47,063 bases of DNA from Candidatus Nomurabacteria bacterium (GTDB taxonomy: Bacteria; Patescibacteriota; Minisyncoccia; Phycocordibacterales; UBA9973), in assembly GCA_943359475.1 (NCBI GenBank), contig CALRHK010000004.1, forward strand, positions 1 through 47,063, given 5' to 3'. The position numbers and the translations under genes are program-made. The notes under the pieces are model-generated. The model was not told the origin of the DNA. It ran no database searches and saw only the letters and a program-made list of their open reading frames with translations. Positions 24,887 to 33,592 of this stretch are shown piece after piece; the stretch's first letter is position 1; every line of letters begins with the position of its first letter.

Positions 24887-25726
24887 ATGGAAAGTCACCC
24901 ATTTACCCCGAGCGCCACACACGTAGATGTGCAATATGCTGCATTGCTCGAACGAATTATGAATACCGGAAACGTAAAAACTGACCGCACCGGTACTGGT
25001 ACAAAAAGTATTTTTGGTCACCAAATGCGCTTTGATCTTTCTGAAGGATTCCCACTTTTAACAACCAAGAAGGTTCACTTGAAGTCTGTCATCTACGAAC
25101 TTTTGTGGTTTTTGATGGGCGAGACAAATATCAAATTCCTCACTGATCATGACGTCACTATTTGGAACGAATGGGCTGACGAAAACGGAAACCTTGGTCC
25201 CGTCTATGGGAGCCAGTGGCGAAAATGGGAAGGTGCTGATGGAAAAATCTACGACCAGATAGCGGACGTGATCGAGATGATCAAAAAAAGTCCCGACTCA
25301 CGACGACTTATTGTCAGTGCATGGAAAGTTGAAGATATCGATAAGATGAAACTTCCACCATGTCATTGCCTGTTCCAATTTTATGTTGCTGATGGCAAAC
25401 TTTCTTGCCAGCTCTATCAACGTAGTTGTGATCTATTTCTCGGTGTGCCATTCAATGTTGGATCATACGCACTCCTGACAATGATGGTCGCACAAGTTAC
25501 CGGTTACGAGCTAGGTGAATTTGTCTGGACTGGTGGTGATATCCACATTTACAACAACCATTTTGAACAAGTTGCCACCCAACTCTCTCGAATGAATGAC
25601 GTGCGCCCAATGCCAAAAATGCGTATTAATCCGGAAGTGAAAAACATTTTTGACTTTAAGTTCGAAGACTTTACACTCGAAGATTATAATCCTCATCCGG
25701 GCATAAAAGCACCTATTGCTGTCTAA
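24887..25726 (+). CDS. thyA: Thymidylate synthase (ThyA)
   Basis: 279 aa. Catalytic Cys159 in PPCH (157-160), folate/dUMP motif '[14 protein letters not shown]', 'GDIHIYNNH' and the N-terminal Arg loop 'KTDRTGTGT'. Uses methylene-THF to methylate dUMP to dTMP and releases dihydrofolate, which the next gene, folA, recycles. An in-frame continuation into the terminator is absent; the stop is TAA. No Shine-Dalgarno is visible before the ATG. Confidence 0.97.
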   Translation: MESHPFTPSATHVDVQYAALLERIMNTGNVKTDRTGTGTKSIFGHQMRFDLSEGFPLLTTKKVHLKSVIYELLWFLMGETNIKFLTDHDVTIWNEWADENGNLGPVYGSQWRKWEGADGKIYDQIADVIEMIKKSPDSRRLIVSAWKVEDIDKMKLPPCHCLFQFYVADGKLSCQLYQRSCDLFLGVPFNVGSYALLTMMVAQVTGYELGEFVWTGGDIHIYNNHFEQVATQLSRMNDVRPMPKMRINPEVKNIFDFKFEDFTLEDYNPHPGIKAPIAV

Positions 25727-25732
25727 ACAGCG

Positions 25733-25766
25733 GGGCCTGCGGTATACTTACCGCAGGCCCTTTTAT
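25733..25766 (+). terminator. Intrinsic terminator after thyA
   Basis: Perfect 12-bp GGGCCTGCGGTA / TACCGCAGGCCC stem with a TACT loop and TTTT. Confidence 0.9.
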
Positions 25767-25791
25767 TTGTCTAACTTAATCCCTCAACCCT

Positions 25792-26289
25792 ATGAAATTC
25801 ATCATTGCTGCACTCGGAGACAATAATGTTCTTGGAAATAACAACAAGCTTCTTTGGAAGCAAAAAACTGACATGCGAAACTTTAGCAAGCTCACCACTG
25901 GTGGAACTGTTATTATGGGTCGCAAGACGTTTGACTCAATTGGCAAACCTCTGCCAAATAGAAACAATGTCGTGGTCACGCGCAATCTTGCATGGAGACA
26001 TCCAGGCGTAGTGACAACGTCATCAATAAAGCATGCCATTGAGGCTGCCGAGCAATTTAACACTGACATCTATATTATTGGTGGTGCTGAAATTTATTCC
26101 CAAGCACTACCATTTGTTGATGAGCTTCTTATTACTCGTGTACGATGCGATAGGCCTGGGGATACTTTTTTCCCTGAGATACGGGATAGTGACTGGCGCC
26201 TTGTTGATGAAGAGCCTCATTCTCCCGATGTGGAAAATGAATTTCCCTACATTTTCAGAAAATATGTGCGAAAATCTACCGGTCTTTAG
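25792..26289 (+). CDS. folA: Dihydrofolate reductase
   Basis: 165 aa. 'IIAALGDNNVLGNNNKLLW' N-terminal cofactor/substrate loop, 'VIMGRKTFDSIGKPLPNRNNVVVTR' NADPH-binding region, and 'IYIIGGAEIY' (GG-A NADPH motif). Reduces the dihydrofolate produced by ThyA. It has a separate transcript from thyA because of the terminator between them; a TAACTT-like -10 lies about 14 nt before the start (weak). Confidence 0.95.
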   Translation: MKFIIAALGDNNVLGNNNKLLWKQKTDMRNFSKLTTGGTVIMGRKTFDSIGKPLPNRNNVVVTRNLAWRHPGVVTTSSIKHAIEAAEQFNTDIYIIGGAEIYSQALPFVDELLITRVRCDRPGDTFFPEIRDSDWRLVDEEPHSPDVENEFPYIFRKYVRKSTGL

Positions 26290-26302
26290 GCCGGTTTTTT
26301 CT
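26278..26302 (+). terminator. Terminator overlapping the folA stop
   Basis: ACCGG / CCGGT stem plus T6. The loop contains the TAG stop codon of folA. Confidence 0.8.
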
Positions 26303-26335
26303 TTGCCTGTCAAAATAGTAAAAAAAGAAGAGACG

Positions 26336-26350
26336 TTGTATGCTTGAGAC
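26336..26350 (+). promoter_or_regulatory. -10 promoter of the dCMP deaminase operon, leaderless
   Basis: TATGCT ends 6 nt before the ATG at 26351 (TGAGAC between). Same spacing as the other leaderless starts in the window. Confidence 0.5.
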
Positions 26351-26845
26351 ATGGAAACAACTCCTCATGCACGACCTTCGTGGGATGACTATTTTATAGG
26401 AATTACTCGTGCTGTAGCAGAACGCGCAACCTGCGATCGTGGACGCTCTGGCTGTGTAATAGTGCGAGACAAACAAATACTCGTAACTGGCTACGTCGGT
26501 TCCCCAAAAGGCATGCCCCACTGTGATGAGGTTGGGCACCAAATGAAAACAATGCGCCACGAAGATGGTACTGAAACAAAGCATTGTGTTCGTACTACCC
26601 ACGCAGAGCAAAATGCAATTGTACAAGCTGCAAAACGTGGTGTTTCAATCGATGGAAGTACGGTGTACTGCAAAATGACTCCCTGCACAACATGTGCAAA
26701 AATGATTATTAACGCTGGAGTTGTGCGTATTGTGTGCGAGAAACGTTACCATGCAGGAAGCGAGAGTGAGGAAATGTTTCGACAAGTTGGTATTGAACTT
26801 GATTACATAGACGAAAGTATAGAAACGTATGAAAACCAGAAATAA
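26351..26845 (+). CDS. dCMP deaminase family protein
   Basis: 164 aa. Zinc site HAEQNA (H84, E86) and PCTTC (C112, C115), with the ComEB/dCMP-deaminase arrangement including the long insert before the HAE motif and an extra His/Cys region (about 57-79) that may bind a second zinc. Deaminates dCMP to dUMP, the substrate of ThyA. Two-gene operon with the P-loop kinase, whose start lies inside its last codons. Confidence 0.93.
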   Translation: METTPHARPSWDDYFIGITRAVAERATCDRGRSGCVIVRDKQILVTGYVGSPKGMPHCDEVGHQMKTMRHEDGTETKHCVRTTHAEQNAIVQAAKRGVSIDGSTVYCKMTPCTTCAKMIINAGVVRIVCEKRYHAGSESEEMFRQVGIELDYIDESIETYENQK

Positions 26846-27410
26846 AAAAGGTGGGAAAAAACTCGTTGTAGGATTCGTTGGTAACATTTGCTCGGGCAAG
26901 GGTGTGGCAACAACTTACCTCGCAAAAAAATATTCCGCTGACACCATACTCTTTTCACAATCAATGCGGGATTGTCTCGCTCGTATTTATCAGCCCGCAA
27001 CACGGGAGAACATGCAAAAAATTTCATTACTCCTTCGCCAAAACTTTGGTCAGGATATTTTTTCAAAAACAGTTTTTGCAGATGTACAATCCAGTAAGAA
27101 AAAAATTGTCGCTGTTGATGGTATTCGTCGTCTTGATGATATTAACGCACTTTCAAAACTTCCTCATTTTATTCTCATCAATTTAACAGCGACACCAGAA
27201 ATGCGTTTCGCTCGACTCAAAAAACGTAAACAAAACCCTGGTGATGCAAAAGTTACTTGGGCTCAATTTCAAATACAAGATAGTGCCGAAACTGAACAGA
27301 CCATTGCTGCAGTTGCACAAAAGGCGAACTATGTTATTGATAACAGTGGTTCACTTAAAGAGTTTCAAAAACAAATTGATACGATCGTTACAAAAGCTCA
27401 GAAAAAATAA
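26829..27410 (+). CDS. P-loop kinase, probable (deoxy)nucleotide or dephospho-CoA kinase-like
   Basis: 193 aa. Walker A GNICSGKG at about residues 18-25; 'VAVDGIRRLDDINAL' Walker B-like strand; 'NLTATPEMRFARLKKRKQ' LID with arginines. It resembles the AAA/NMP-kinase group that contains dephospho-CoA kinases and phage-type dNMP kinases. The start overlaps the dCMP deaminase gene by 17 nt, so a role in nucleotide metabolism is likely but unproven. Confidence 0.75.
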   Translation: MKTRNKKGGKKLVVGFVGNICSGKGVATTYLAKKYSADTILFSQSMRDCLARIYQPATRENMQKISLLLRQNFGQDIFSKTVFADVQSSKKKIVAVDGIRRLDDINALSKLPHFILINLTATPEMRFARLKKRKQNPGDAKVTWAQFQIQDSAETEQTIAAVAQKANYVIDNSGSLKEFQKQIDTIVTKAQKK

Positions 27411-27436
27411 AACCCGTATTTGTGTATACGGGTTTC
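27408..27436. terminator. Bidirectional terminator between convergent genes
   Basis: AAACCCGTAT / ATACGGGTTT 10-bp stem with a 6-nt loop. T-rich flank is better on the minus strand (TTTTATTTTTT), serving the gene at 27456. Confidence 0.8.
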
Positions 27437-27455
27437 TGATTACAAATTGGGAAAA

Positions 27456-28019
27456 TTACTTTCCGGTTGTTTCAAATAATGATTTTCTATTCAAAATCCA
27501 ATTGCTAAGCGGTAATATATTTTCTTCAATTATTTTAGACATAAGGAGATCTGCTTTAAAATATTTTTTTCCGATTTTGCCACTTAAACTTGGACCAAAA
27601 ATCTCAAAGACTGGAACACTTTTTTCCAATTGCGAATCTTTATACGCAAGTTGCTTACTCCCTGCTATCTCATAACCAGCAACTAAATACATTATTGCCT
27701 TATTATTACCCAATGGTTCAGACCGCCAAAAACTCAAGATATAGTGTAGGGATGAATTTTTTTCACACACACACCAACCAAACACGCCGTTAGTAACCTT
27801 ACTATTAAGGCGAAACACAAGGCAATTTATTCCTCGATAACTTTTTGCAAACGGTTTACCATCACCATACTGTATACAAAGTTTTTGAAAAATATACAAA
27901 ATACTACTTTGAAATGGTGTATCATTTTGTAATTCAATTGGTGGCTCAACGCCAAATACATTTTTGTATACAGATTTAACATCTGGTCCATACTCAACAA
28001 TATTGTTTGATTTTTCCAT
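27456..28019 (-). CDS. Hypothetical protein, orphan
   Basis: 187 aa, no family recognised. No transmembrane segment or signal peptide. Four cysteines (CIQ, INCL, WCVC) without a metal-site spacing I know. 'KYFKADLLMSKIIEENILP' near the C-terminus looks helical. It is more Asn/Ser/Ile-rich than its neighbours and uses more AT-rich codons by eye, and stands alone between two terminators with a good sigma70 promoter and a leader of about 25 nt, unlike most genes here. It may have been acquired. Confidence 0.6.
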   Translation of the reverse strand: MEKSNNIVEYGPDVKSVYKNVFGVEPPIELQNDTPFQSSILYIFQKLCIQYGDGKPFAKSYRGINCLVFRLNSKVTNGVFGWCVCEKNSSLHYILSFWRSEPLGNNKAIMYLVAGYEIAGSKQLAYKDSQLEKSVPVFEIFGPSLSGKIGKKYFKADLLMSKIIEENILPLSNWILNRKSLFETTGK

Positions 28020-28049
28020 TTTCTTAAATTTTGAAGTTCGTTTACGGCC

Positions 28050-28077
28050 ACTATATACTTCTCTATAAGTAAGTCAA
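28050..28077 (-). promoter_or_regulatory. Sigma70 promoter of the orphan gene
   Basis: TTGACT, 16-nt spacer, TATAGT. Transcription would start near 28043, giving a real 5' leader. Confidence 0.65.
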
Positions 28078-28082
28078 CCATT

Positions 28083-28111
28083 AAAAAAAACACCCCTCGG
28101 GGTGTTTTTTT
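28083..28111 (-). terminator. Intrinsic terminator after rplK
   Basis: AACACCCC / GGGGTGTT stem flanked by A and T runs, directly after the rplK stop. Confidence 0.9.
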
Positions 28112-28113
28112 AA

Positions 28114-28539
28114 TTAACCTTTGATTTCAATTCCAGCCTGACGCGCAGAACCTTCGACAATGCGCATAGCGCCTTCAAGATCCTTTGCGTTAAGATCTGG
28201 CATCTTAATCTTTGCAATTTCTTCGAGTTGTGCACGGGTAATCTTACCTACTTTTGAAGTATTTGGTTTACCTGACCCCTTCTCAACTCCTGCGGCTTTG
28301 AAAAGAAGGCTTGCAACTGGTGGTGACTTGAGTACAAAATCGTAGCTACGATCTTCGTATACTGTAAGCACTACCGAAACCGTTCCTGAAAGTTCTTTGG
28401 TTGCACCATTAAACTTGTTAACGAAATCACCAATGTTTACACCGGCCTGACCGAGTGCTGGGCCAAGTGGTGGTGCTGGTGTTGCTTTACCAGCCGGCAC
28501 CATCAATTTAAGGGTTTTAGTTATTTTTTTTGCTGCCAT
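28114..28539 (-). CDS. rplK: 50S ribosomal protein L11 (uL11)
   Basis: 141 aa, normal length. N-terminal '[34 protein letters not shown]' region with the conserved proline-rich hinge, and the C-terminal rRNA-binding '[22 protein letters not shown]'. Binds the GTPase-associated centre of 23S rRNA. It is followed by a terminator, not by rplA (L1), its usual partner. Confidence 0.97.
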   Translation of the reverse strand: MAAKKITKTLKLMVPAGKATPAPPLGPALGQAGVNIGDFVNKFNGATKELSGTVSVVLTVYEDRSYDFVLKSPPVASLLFKAAGVEKGSGKPNTSKVGKITRAQLEEIAKIKMPDLNAKDLEGAMRIVEGSARQAGIEIKG

Positions 28540-28594
28540 AGATAATAGTATCGAAATAGGTTGTTAAACAGTTAGAAGCATGCGTAACGGGGTT

Positions 28595-28623
28595 ATAGTA
28601 CCGTAAAAAGATTACGGGGTCAA
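28595..28623 (-). promoter_or_regulatory. Sigma70 promoter of rplK
   Basis: TTGACC, 17-nt spacer, TACTAT; start near 28588 with a leader of about 50 nt. A second TACTAT just 5 nt before the rplK ATG could give a leaderless transcript. Confidence 0.7.
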
Positions 28624-28630
28624 CCCACTC

Positions 28631-28660
28631 TAAAAAACACCCTCTGGGGTGTTTTTTAGA
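28631..28660 (-). terminator. Terminator overlapping the nusG stop
   Basis: AAAAAACACCC / GGGGTGTTTTTT stem and T run; the 5' arm begins at the nusG stop codon. It separates secE-nusG from rplK. Confidence 0.85.
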
Positions 28661-29204
28661 GTTTCTTTATTTGGAGAAAGTCGAGCTCGACTGGTGTTTC
28701 GCGACCGAACATTGAAACAAGTACTTTAACCTTTCCTCGCTCCATATCAACTTCTGATACTTTACCTTCGAGTTCTTTGAAGGGACCATCGGCAATCATT
28801 ACTGTTTCGCCGAGTTCGATATCAATCGCATGCTTTGCAGTCTCACCACCTTCCATACGAGAAAAGAGGAAGTTAATTTCTTCTTGATTGAGCGGGACGG
28901 GATTAACACCAGCACCAACGAAACCTGTTACGCGTGGCGTGTTGCGTACTACATACCAAGAATCATCTGTCACGATCATATCGACGAGCACATATCCTGG
29001 GTAAACTTTTTCTTCAACCTCAGTACGCTTACCGCCTTTGATTTTAATTTTCTTTTCAGTTGGAACAATGACATTAAAAATCTTGTCTTGCATGCCAAGA
29101 GAATCAATACGCTGTTTTAAATTTCGCAACACAGCATTTTCATACCCTGCGTACGTATGAATTGCATACCAATTGCGATGACCTTGTGTTTCTTGTTTTG
29201 CCAT
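28656..29204 (-). CDS. nusG: Transcription termination/antitermination factor NusG
   Basis: 182 aa. NGN domain ('WYAIHTYAGYENAVLRNL', 'VYPGYVLVDM', 'VRNTPRVTGFVG') and C-terminal KOW domain ('GETVMIADGPFKELEGKVSEVD'). Binds RNA polymerase and couples to Rho or ribosomal S10. Starts 10 nt after secE in the classical secE-nusG pair. Confidence 0.97.
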   Translation of the reverse strand: MAKQETQGHRNWYAIHTYAGYENAVLRNLKQRIDSLGMQDKIFNVIVPTEKKIKIKGGKRTEVEEKVYPGYVLVDMIVTDDSWYVVRNTPRVTGFVGAGVNPVPLNQEEINFLFSRMEGGETAKHAIDIELGETVMIADGPFKELEGKVSEVDMERGKVKVLVSMFGRETPVELDFLQIKKL

Positions 29205-29214
29205 AGTTTAAAAA

Positions 29215-29400
29215 TTACTTAGCAATAATTTTGCCCAAAAGTTTTACGAAGAGGAAATCAAAGAATCCCAACATGTACGCCACCACTCCCGAAATCACTA
29301 CCACGAGGATCGTAAACGTAATTGTTTGTTGGCGAGTTGGCCAGTTTACATGGCGAAACTCCGCACGTGTTTCTTTTATATATTCAGATAGTTTTGACAT
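29215..29400 (-). CDS. secE: Preprotein translocase subunit SecE
   Basis: 61 aa. Amphipathic 'YIKETRAEFRHVNWPTRQQT' helix, then one transmembrane segment ending 'GVVAYMLGFFDFLFVKLL', the minimal single-TM bacterial SecE. Partner of SecY in the SecYEG channel. First gene of the secE-nusG transcript. Confidence 0.95.
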   Translation of the reverse strand: MSKLSEYIKETRAEFRHVNWPTRQQTITFTILVVVISGVVAYMLGFFDFLFVKLLGKIIAK

Positions 29401-29451
29401 AAATGCAGACTTTTTTAGGTATTTAAAAACGCCCCGGGGGGCATTACTCTT

Positions 29452-29480
29452 ATACTACAGTATCCCTGGGGTAAAGTCAA
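29452..29480 (-). promoter_or_regulatory. Sigma70 promoter of secE-nusG
   Basis: TTGACT, 17-nt spacer, TAGTAT; start near 29445, leader about 45 nt. The leader contains a short GCCC/GGGC hairpin followed by TTTTT (29443-29425) that could act as an attenuator. Confidence 0.65.
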
Positions 29481-29505
29481 CAAAACCCCGACAAGCGGGG
29501 TTTTG
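29481..29505 (-). terminator. Intrinsic terminator after the SIMPL-domain gene
   Basis: AAAACCCCG / CGGGGTTTT stem with CTTGT loop. The T run runs into the secE -35 element. Confidence 0.85.
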
Positions 29506-29518
29506 TACTTCATAATCT

Positions 29519-30316
29519 TTATTCAATTTCGTAGGTAATTGTTACGTTTGAGGTAATCTTACTCTCACCCTTTGGAAGTTCTGGTGCAGGCGCTGCTCCA
29601 GAGTCTGAGGCATTCATTACCTTTTCAGCATAGTACATTGGTGGAGTACCATTTGATTCTTGGAAACTTGTAATACGGACAATGTGGACACCGAGGTCTT
29701 TTGCGAGCGCTTCAGCCTTCGTGCGTGCATCATCGATTGCCTTTTTGCGTGCTTCAGCTTGGAGTGCATCTGGATCATCAATACCAAACTCTGGACCAGC
29801 AATATTGGTTACATTCCTATCACCCAAACCCTGCAAAAGTGTACCTGCCTTGTCTGTATCACGGACCTTGATACTTATTGATTGATTGACACGATAGCCA
29901 ACAATTTTTGGTGATTTCGATGGTGGACACGAATAGCTCGTGCAGATAGTGCGGTCATATTCATACTCTGGATATGAACTATAGTTATCGGTATGGATAT
30001 CTTTGTCATCGATTCCTTGCGTTTTTAGATACGCAAGCACATCATTCACTTTCTTTGTGACTTGTGTTTGTGCCTCTTTCACAGTAGCACCTTTAACCTC
30101 TACTGAAAATGAAATACGTGCAACATCAGGCACTGCAAACACTTCCCCATTTCCATTTATTGAAATAGTATTCGCTGCATTTGCAGGATGTCCAACATAG
30201 CGAAGCGACTTAAGTGCCACGAGACCTTTTGAAGCAAAAAAGACTGCGACCACAATCATAACTACTCGCACGAGAAACAGAAAACTTTTTCTTTCGGTTG
30301 GATTCATTTCAAACAT
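29519..30316 (-). CDS. SIMPL-domain (DUF541) membrane-anchored or exported protein
   Basis: 265 aa. Signal anchor at about 13-33, then the SIMPL fold: 'ISINGNGEVFAVPDVARISFSVEVKG', 'YPEYEYDRTICTSYSCPPSKSPKIVGYRVNQSISIKV' region and 'KAIDDARTKAEALAKDLGVHIVRI'. Homologues (YggE, BP26) are periplasmic or outer-envelope proteins linked to oxidative stress and can form rings. A CTSYSC pair could form a disulfide. Start: the first ATG (MFEMNP) follows AT-rich DNA with several possible -10 hexamers. Confidence 0.88.
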   Translation of the reverse strand: MFEMNPTERKSFLFLVRVVMIVVAVFFASKGLVALKSLRYVGHPANAANTISINGNGEVFAVPDVARISFSVEVKGATVKEAQTQVTKKVNDVLAYLKTQGIDDKDIHTDNYSSYPEYEYDRTICTSYSCPPSKSPKIVGYRVNQSISIKVRDTDKAGTLLQGLGDRNVTNIAGPEFGIDDPDALQAEARKKAIDDARTKAEALAKDLGVHIVRITSFQESNGTPPMYYAEKVMNASDSGAAPAPELPKGESKITSNVTITYEIE

Positions 30317-30379
30317 GGTAAATATAAATTATTTTATAATATGCTATCTATGACGACGATAGCGGGTGAACCTTACAAA

Positions 30380-31636
30380 TTAGGGCTCGTAGCGTAATGC
30401 CTCAATCGGAGAAAGTCGTGCTGCGTTACGTGCAGGAAATACCCCAAAAATTACTCCGATTGCAGTTGACACTCCAACTGAAATTACAATACCTATCAAT
30501 GGAACCGAAAATTTCCACGCAAACCCAAATGCATTGGCGACTTGTGCCACCACAAACGAAAGAAATGTTCCCAAAATGATTCCTAAAATTCCACCAAGGA
30601 GTGTGAGAATTATTGCCTCGTATAGGAATTCATAAAGTATGTCACGATTTTTTGCACCGAGCGCTTTTTTGAGTCCCACTTCTGAAATACGTTCTGTAAC
30701 TACTACATACATAATATTCATTACTCCAACACCGCCAACAATCAAAGAGATGGTTGCGATTGCGATAAGTAGAAAAGTAGTCGCGGAAAGGATTGTATTA
30801 AATGTACTTAAATTTTCGTCTTGGGTTTTAATAACAAAATCATCCTTCACAGGATCAACAACTTGGTGATTTTGGCGAAGCACATCTTCCATTGAAAGTT
30901 TGGTGACTTGTGAGCGAGTGTTGTCGACAAGTGACGCCACCAGATAGAAATAGTAGTCTGTTCCTAAAATTTTTCTCTGTAGTGTGCTTGCGGGAATAAA
31001 AATTTGTTCGTCATCATTTGAAAAGCCACCCGAACCACGGCGAGCATAGACCCCCACAACTTCAAAATTCAAAGCACCAATACGTATTGTTTTGCCAATC
31101 GGATCTTCTTCACCAAAAAAACTTTGTGCAATATCATTACCAAGTACTGCGACTTGAGCGAGTGCCCGATCTTCTTGTTCTGAATACGCCCGTCCTTTTG
31201 TAATTACCCCACGATCAATTGCAAAACGACTCGCATCAGCCCCAAAGAGAAAGGCGTTTTTACTCACATCCCTATAGACAGAGATAGCTTGACCGATCGA
31301 AGCTCCATATACCCCCGCAATATTTGGTAACCGTGCAATATCTACAACATCACGTTTCTTGAGTGTTGTAATGGGTACAGCAACCCCAGCCGTATCTCCC
31401 CCCTCTGCTCCTTGTGCTCGCTGTTTTGTTGATGCGGGAATACGTGTTTCTATAGTGACAGTATTTGATCCAAATTCTTCAATTTGCGCGTTGATGTAAC
31501 TTTTAAAACCTGCACCCGCAGATAAAACGAGAATAACCGTTGCAATACCAATCACGATTCCAAGCGTCGTAAGAAGTGTGCGTGATGGATTACGTCTTAG
31601 TCCCTTAATGGCTTGTAAGTAATAAAATTTATTCAT
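30380..31636 (-). CDS. MacB-type ABC transporter permease (second copy)
   Basis: 418 aa from MNKFYY. One N-terminal TM (about 20-42), an extracytoplasmic MacB-PCD domain, then three C-terminal TMs of the FtsX type ('ISLIVGGVGVMNIMYVVVTERISEVGLKKALGA'). Probably pairs with the other permease to export a lipid, peptide or drug. Its start overlaps the end of the upstream permease gene by 8 nt (ATGAATAA). A longer frame from 31705 is rejected because it lies inside that gene. Confidence 0.92.
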   Translation of the reverse strand: MNKFYYLQAIKGLRRNPSRTLLTTLGIVIGIATVILVLSAGAGFKSYINAQIEEFGSNTVTIETRIPASTKQRAQGAEGGDTAGVAVPITTLKKRDVVDIARLPNIAGVYGASIGQAISVYRDVSKNAFLFGADASRFAIDRGVITKGRAYSEQEDRALAQVAVLGNDIAQSFFGEEDPIGKTIRIGALNFEVVGVYARRGSGGFSNDDEQIFIPASTLQRKILGTDYYFYLVASLVDNTRSQVTKLSMEDVLRQNHQVVDPVKDDFVIKTQDENLSTFNTILSATTFLLIAIATISLIVGGVGVMNIMYVVVTERISEVGLKKALGAKNRDILYEFLYEAIILTLLGGILGIILGTFLSFVVAQVANAFGFAWKFSVPLIGIVISVGVSTAIGVIFGVFPARNAARLSPIEALRYEP

Positions 31637-32873
31637 AACGAAGTGCGACAATCGGATCAAGCCTTGATGCTTTTTGTGCAGGATAGATTCCGAACGTGAC
31701 GCCAATTATTACAGATACACCGACCGCTAAAAGGATTGCTAGAAATGATACCCCAAATTTCCAATCATACCCGAGTGCTTGTGCACCGATTGCAATTAAA
31801 AATGAAAGCGTTGTACCAACAACCACACCTGCGATTCCACCTCCAAGCGTCAGAATTACCGACTCAATCAAAAATTGATTACGAATATTGCGACTTGTTG
31901 CACCAAGTGCCTTACGGAGACCTATCTCTCGTGTACGTTCAGAAACGGTCACCAGCATAATATTCATAATACCAATACCTCCCACAATCAAAGAGATTCC
32001 CGCCATAAGTGCGAGAAACATGCGTAGTACATCAGTAATTGAGGTAAGAATTTTAATTGCATCCGCAAGATCACGTACTGAAAAATCATCTTCATCTGCA
32101 GAACGAATATTGTGCTCTTCTCGTAAAATAGTTTGGATATCTCCTATAGAAGTTTTTATATTCTCTGGTGCATCAATTTTTACTAATGCATTTTGTATGT
32201 ACGTAATACCAATAATTTGTCGCTGAGCAATGGAAAATGGTACTAGCACCTGGTCGTCGAGATCTTGAAAAAAGACACTTCCTAATTTTTGTTGAACGCC
32301 AATTACCCGAAATGGTACATTTTTTATTTTAACGACTTCACCGATCGCATCACTATCACCAAAAAGCTCTTCTTTTACCGTTGCTCCGAGTACGGCTACG
32401 TTGAGTCCCCCTTTTGATTCATCAAGAGAGAAGAATCTTCCTTGAGCCACGGGCGCGTTCTCAATATCTGGATAATTCCCCTCGACACCTGTCACGCTTG
32501 TATCAATACTTCGTTTCCCATACACCACAGTAACATTTCCTTGGACAACGGGAGTAATCTCCTTAACATGTGGCGCGCGTGATTTATTTTCAATTGCTTG
32601 CACATCACGGAGCGAGAGTGTTGTTACCTTAACACCAAAAACCGATGCCGGTGGTCCAGACTCATTACTTTTACCCGGAAGAATATTCACCAAATTCGTA
32701 CCAAGTTTTGTAACCTGACCAAGCACAAGAGCTTGAGCGCCAGTACCGAGCGAGATAATAATGATCACTCCTGCGACACCAATAATAATTCCAAGTATCG
32801 TGAGAAAACTTCTACCTTTACGTGCGAGGAGCCCGCGGATGATGTAACTAAATTGTCCAACAAATGATTGCAT
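31629..32873 (-). CDS. MacB-type ABC transporter permease (first copy)
   Basis: 414 aa from MQSFVG. Same plan as the next gene: TM near 17-40, PCD domain, and the '[35 protein letters not shown]' coupling region before three TMs. The two permeases are clearly paralogous, which suggests a heterodimer. The start is one base after the ATPase stop (TAGtATG). Confidence 0.93.
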   Translation of the reverse strand: MQSFVGQFSYIIRGLLARKGRSFLTILGIIIGVAGVIIIISLGTGAQALVLGQVTKLGTNLVNILPGKSNESGPPASVFGVKVTTLSLRDVQAIENKSRAPHVKEITPVVQGNVTVVYGKRSIDTSVTGVEGNYPDIENAPVAQGRFFSLDESKGGLNVAVLGATVKEELFGDSDAIGEVVKIKNVPFRVIGVQQKLGSVFFQDLDDQVLVPFSIAQRQIIGITYIQNALVKIDAPENIKTSIGDIQTILREEHNIRSADEDDFSVRDLADAIKILTSITDVLRMFLALMAGISLIVGGIGIMNIMLVTVSERTREIGLRKALGATSRNIRNQFLIESVILTLGGGIAGVVVGTTLSFLIAIGAQALGYDWKFGVSFLAILLAVGVSVIIGVTFGIYPAQKASRLDPIVALRYE

Positions 32874-32874
32874 A

Positions 32875-33591
32875 CTATTCGTCAATTTTTACTTCCTTGG
32901 CGATATGTTTGTTGTGTACTTTTTCATCTGTATTGATTTCACCATCACGAATTGTAATGATGCGATCTGCGTGTTCTGCAGTAGTACGATCGTGTGTCAC
33001 AAGAATAATCGTTTTACCTTCATTGTTGAGTCGTTGTAATATTCCCATAACTACTGTACCTGACTTTGAATCAAGGTTACCTGTTGGTTCGTCTGCAAAA
33101 ATAACAGCAGGGTTATTAACCAGAGCTCGCGCAATTGCAACACGCTGCTTTTGTCCTCCAGAAATTTGATTGGACATAAAATTGACACGATGCGCTAGTC
33201 CTACGGAAGCAAGTGCCTCCTTTGCTCGCTCTTCTTGGTTTTTTAAATTTTTACTATAGAGAAGTGGAAGGGCTACATTATCAAGTACTGAAGTTCGTGG
33301 CAAAAGATTAAACGATTGGAAAACGAAACCAATGCGACGATTACGAATATCAGCAAGTTTTTCATCATCAAATTTTTCTGTATTTTTCCCTTCAAACAAA
33401 TACTCGCCATTTGTCGGTCGATCAAGAAAACCTAGAATATGCATCAGTGTTGATTTTCCTGAACCAGAAGGTCCCATAATCGCAACAAATTCACCCTCAT
33501 TGATTGTGAGGTTAATATCGTGAAGCGCCGAAGTCGCGACACCTTCGTTATTGTAGATTTTGTCTACCTTCTTTATTTCAATGAGTGCCAT
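32875..33591 (-). CDS. MacB/LolD-type ABC transporter ATP-binding protein
   Basis: 238 aa from MALIEI. Walker [11 protein letters not shown]-loop '[11 protein letters not shown]', signature '[14 protein letters not shown]', Walker B '[13 protein letters not shown]' and H-loop 'LVTHD'. The LolD/MacB subfamily features are clear. Energises the two permeases downstream. The start is one base after the adaptor stop (TAAtATG); the longer frame from 33669 overlaps the adaptor and is rejected. Confidence 0.96.
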   Translation of the reverse strand: MALIEIKKVDKIYNNEGVATSALHDINLTINEGEFVAIMGPSGSGKSTLMHILGFLDRPTNGEYLFEGKNTEKFDDEKLADIRNRRIGFVFQSFNLLPRTSVLDNVALPLLYSKNLKNQEERAKEALASVGLAHRVNFMSNQISGGQKQRVAIARALVNNPAVIFADEPTGNLDSKSGTVVMGILQRLNNEGKTIILVTHDRTTAEHADRIITIRDGEINTDEKVHNKHIAKEVKIDE

Positions 33592-33592
33592 A

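Noticed and set aside
26276-26626. 116-codon open frame on the minus strand over the deaminase gene
   Set aside because: The plus strand carries an unmistakable dCMP deaminase with both zinc motifs; this is a shadow frame.
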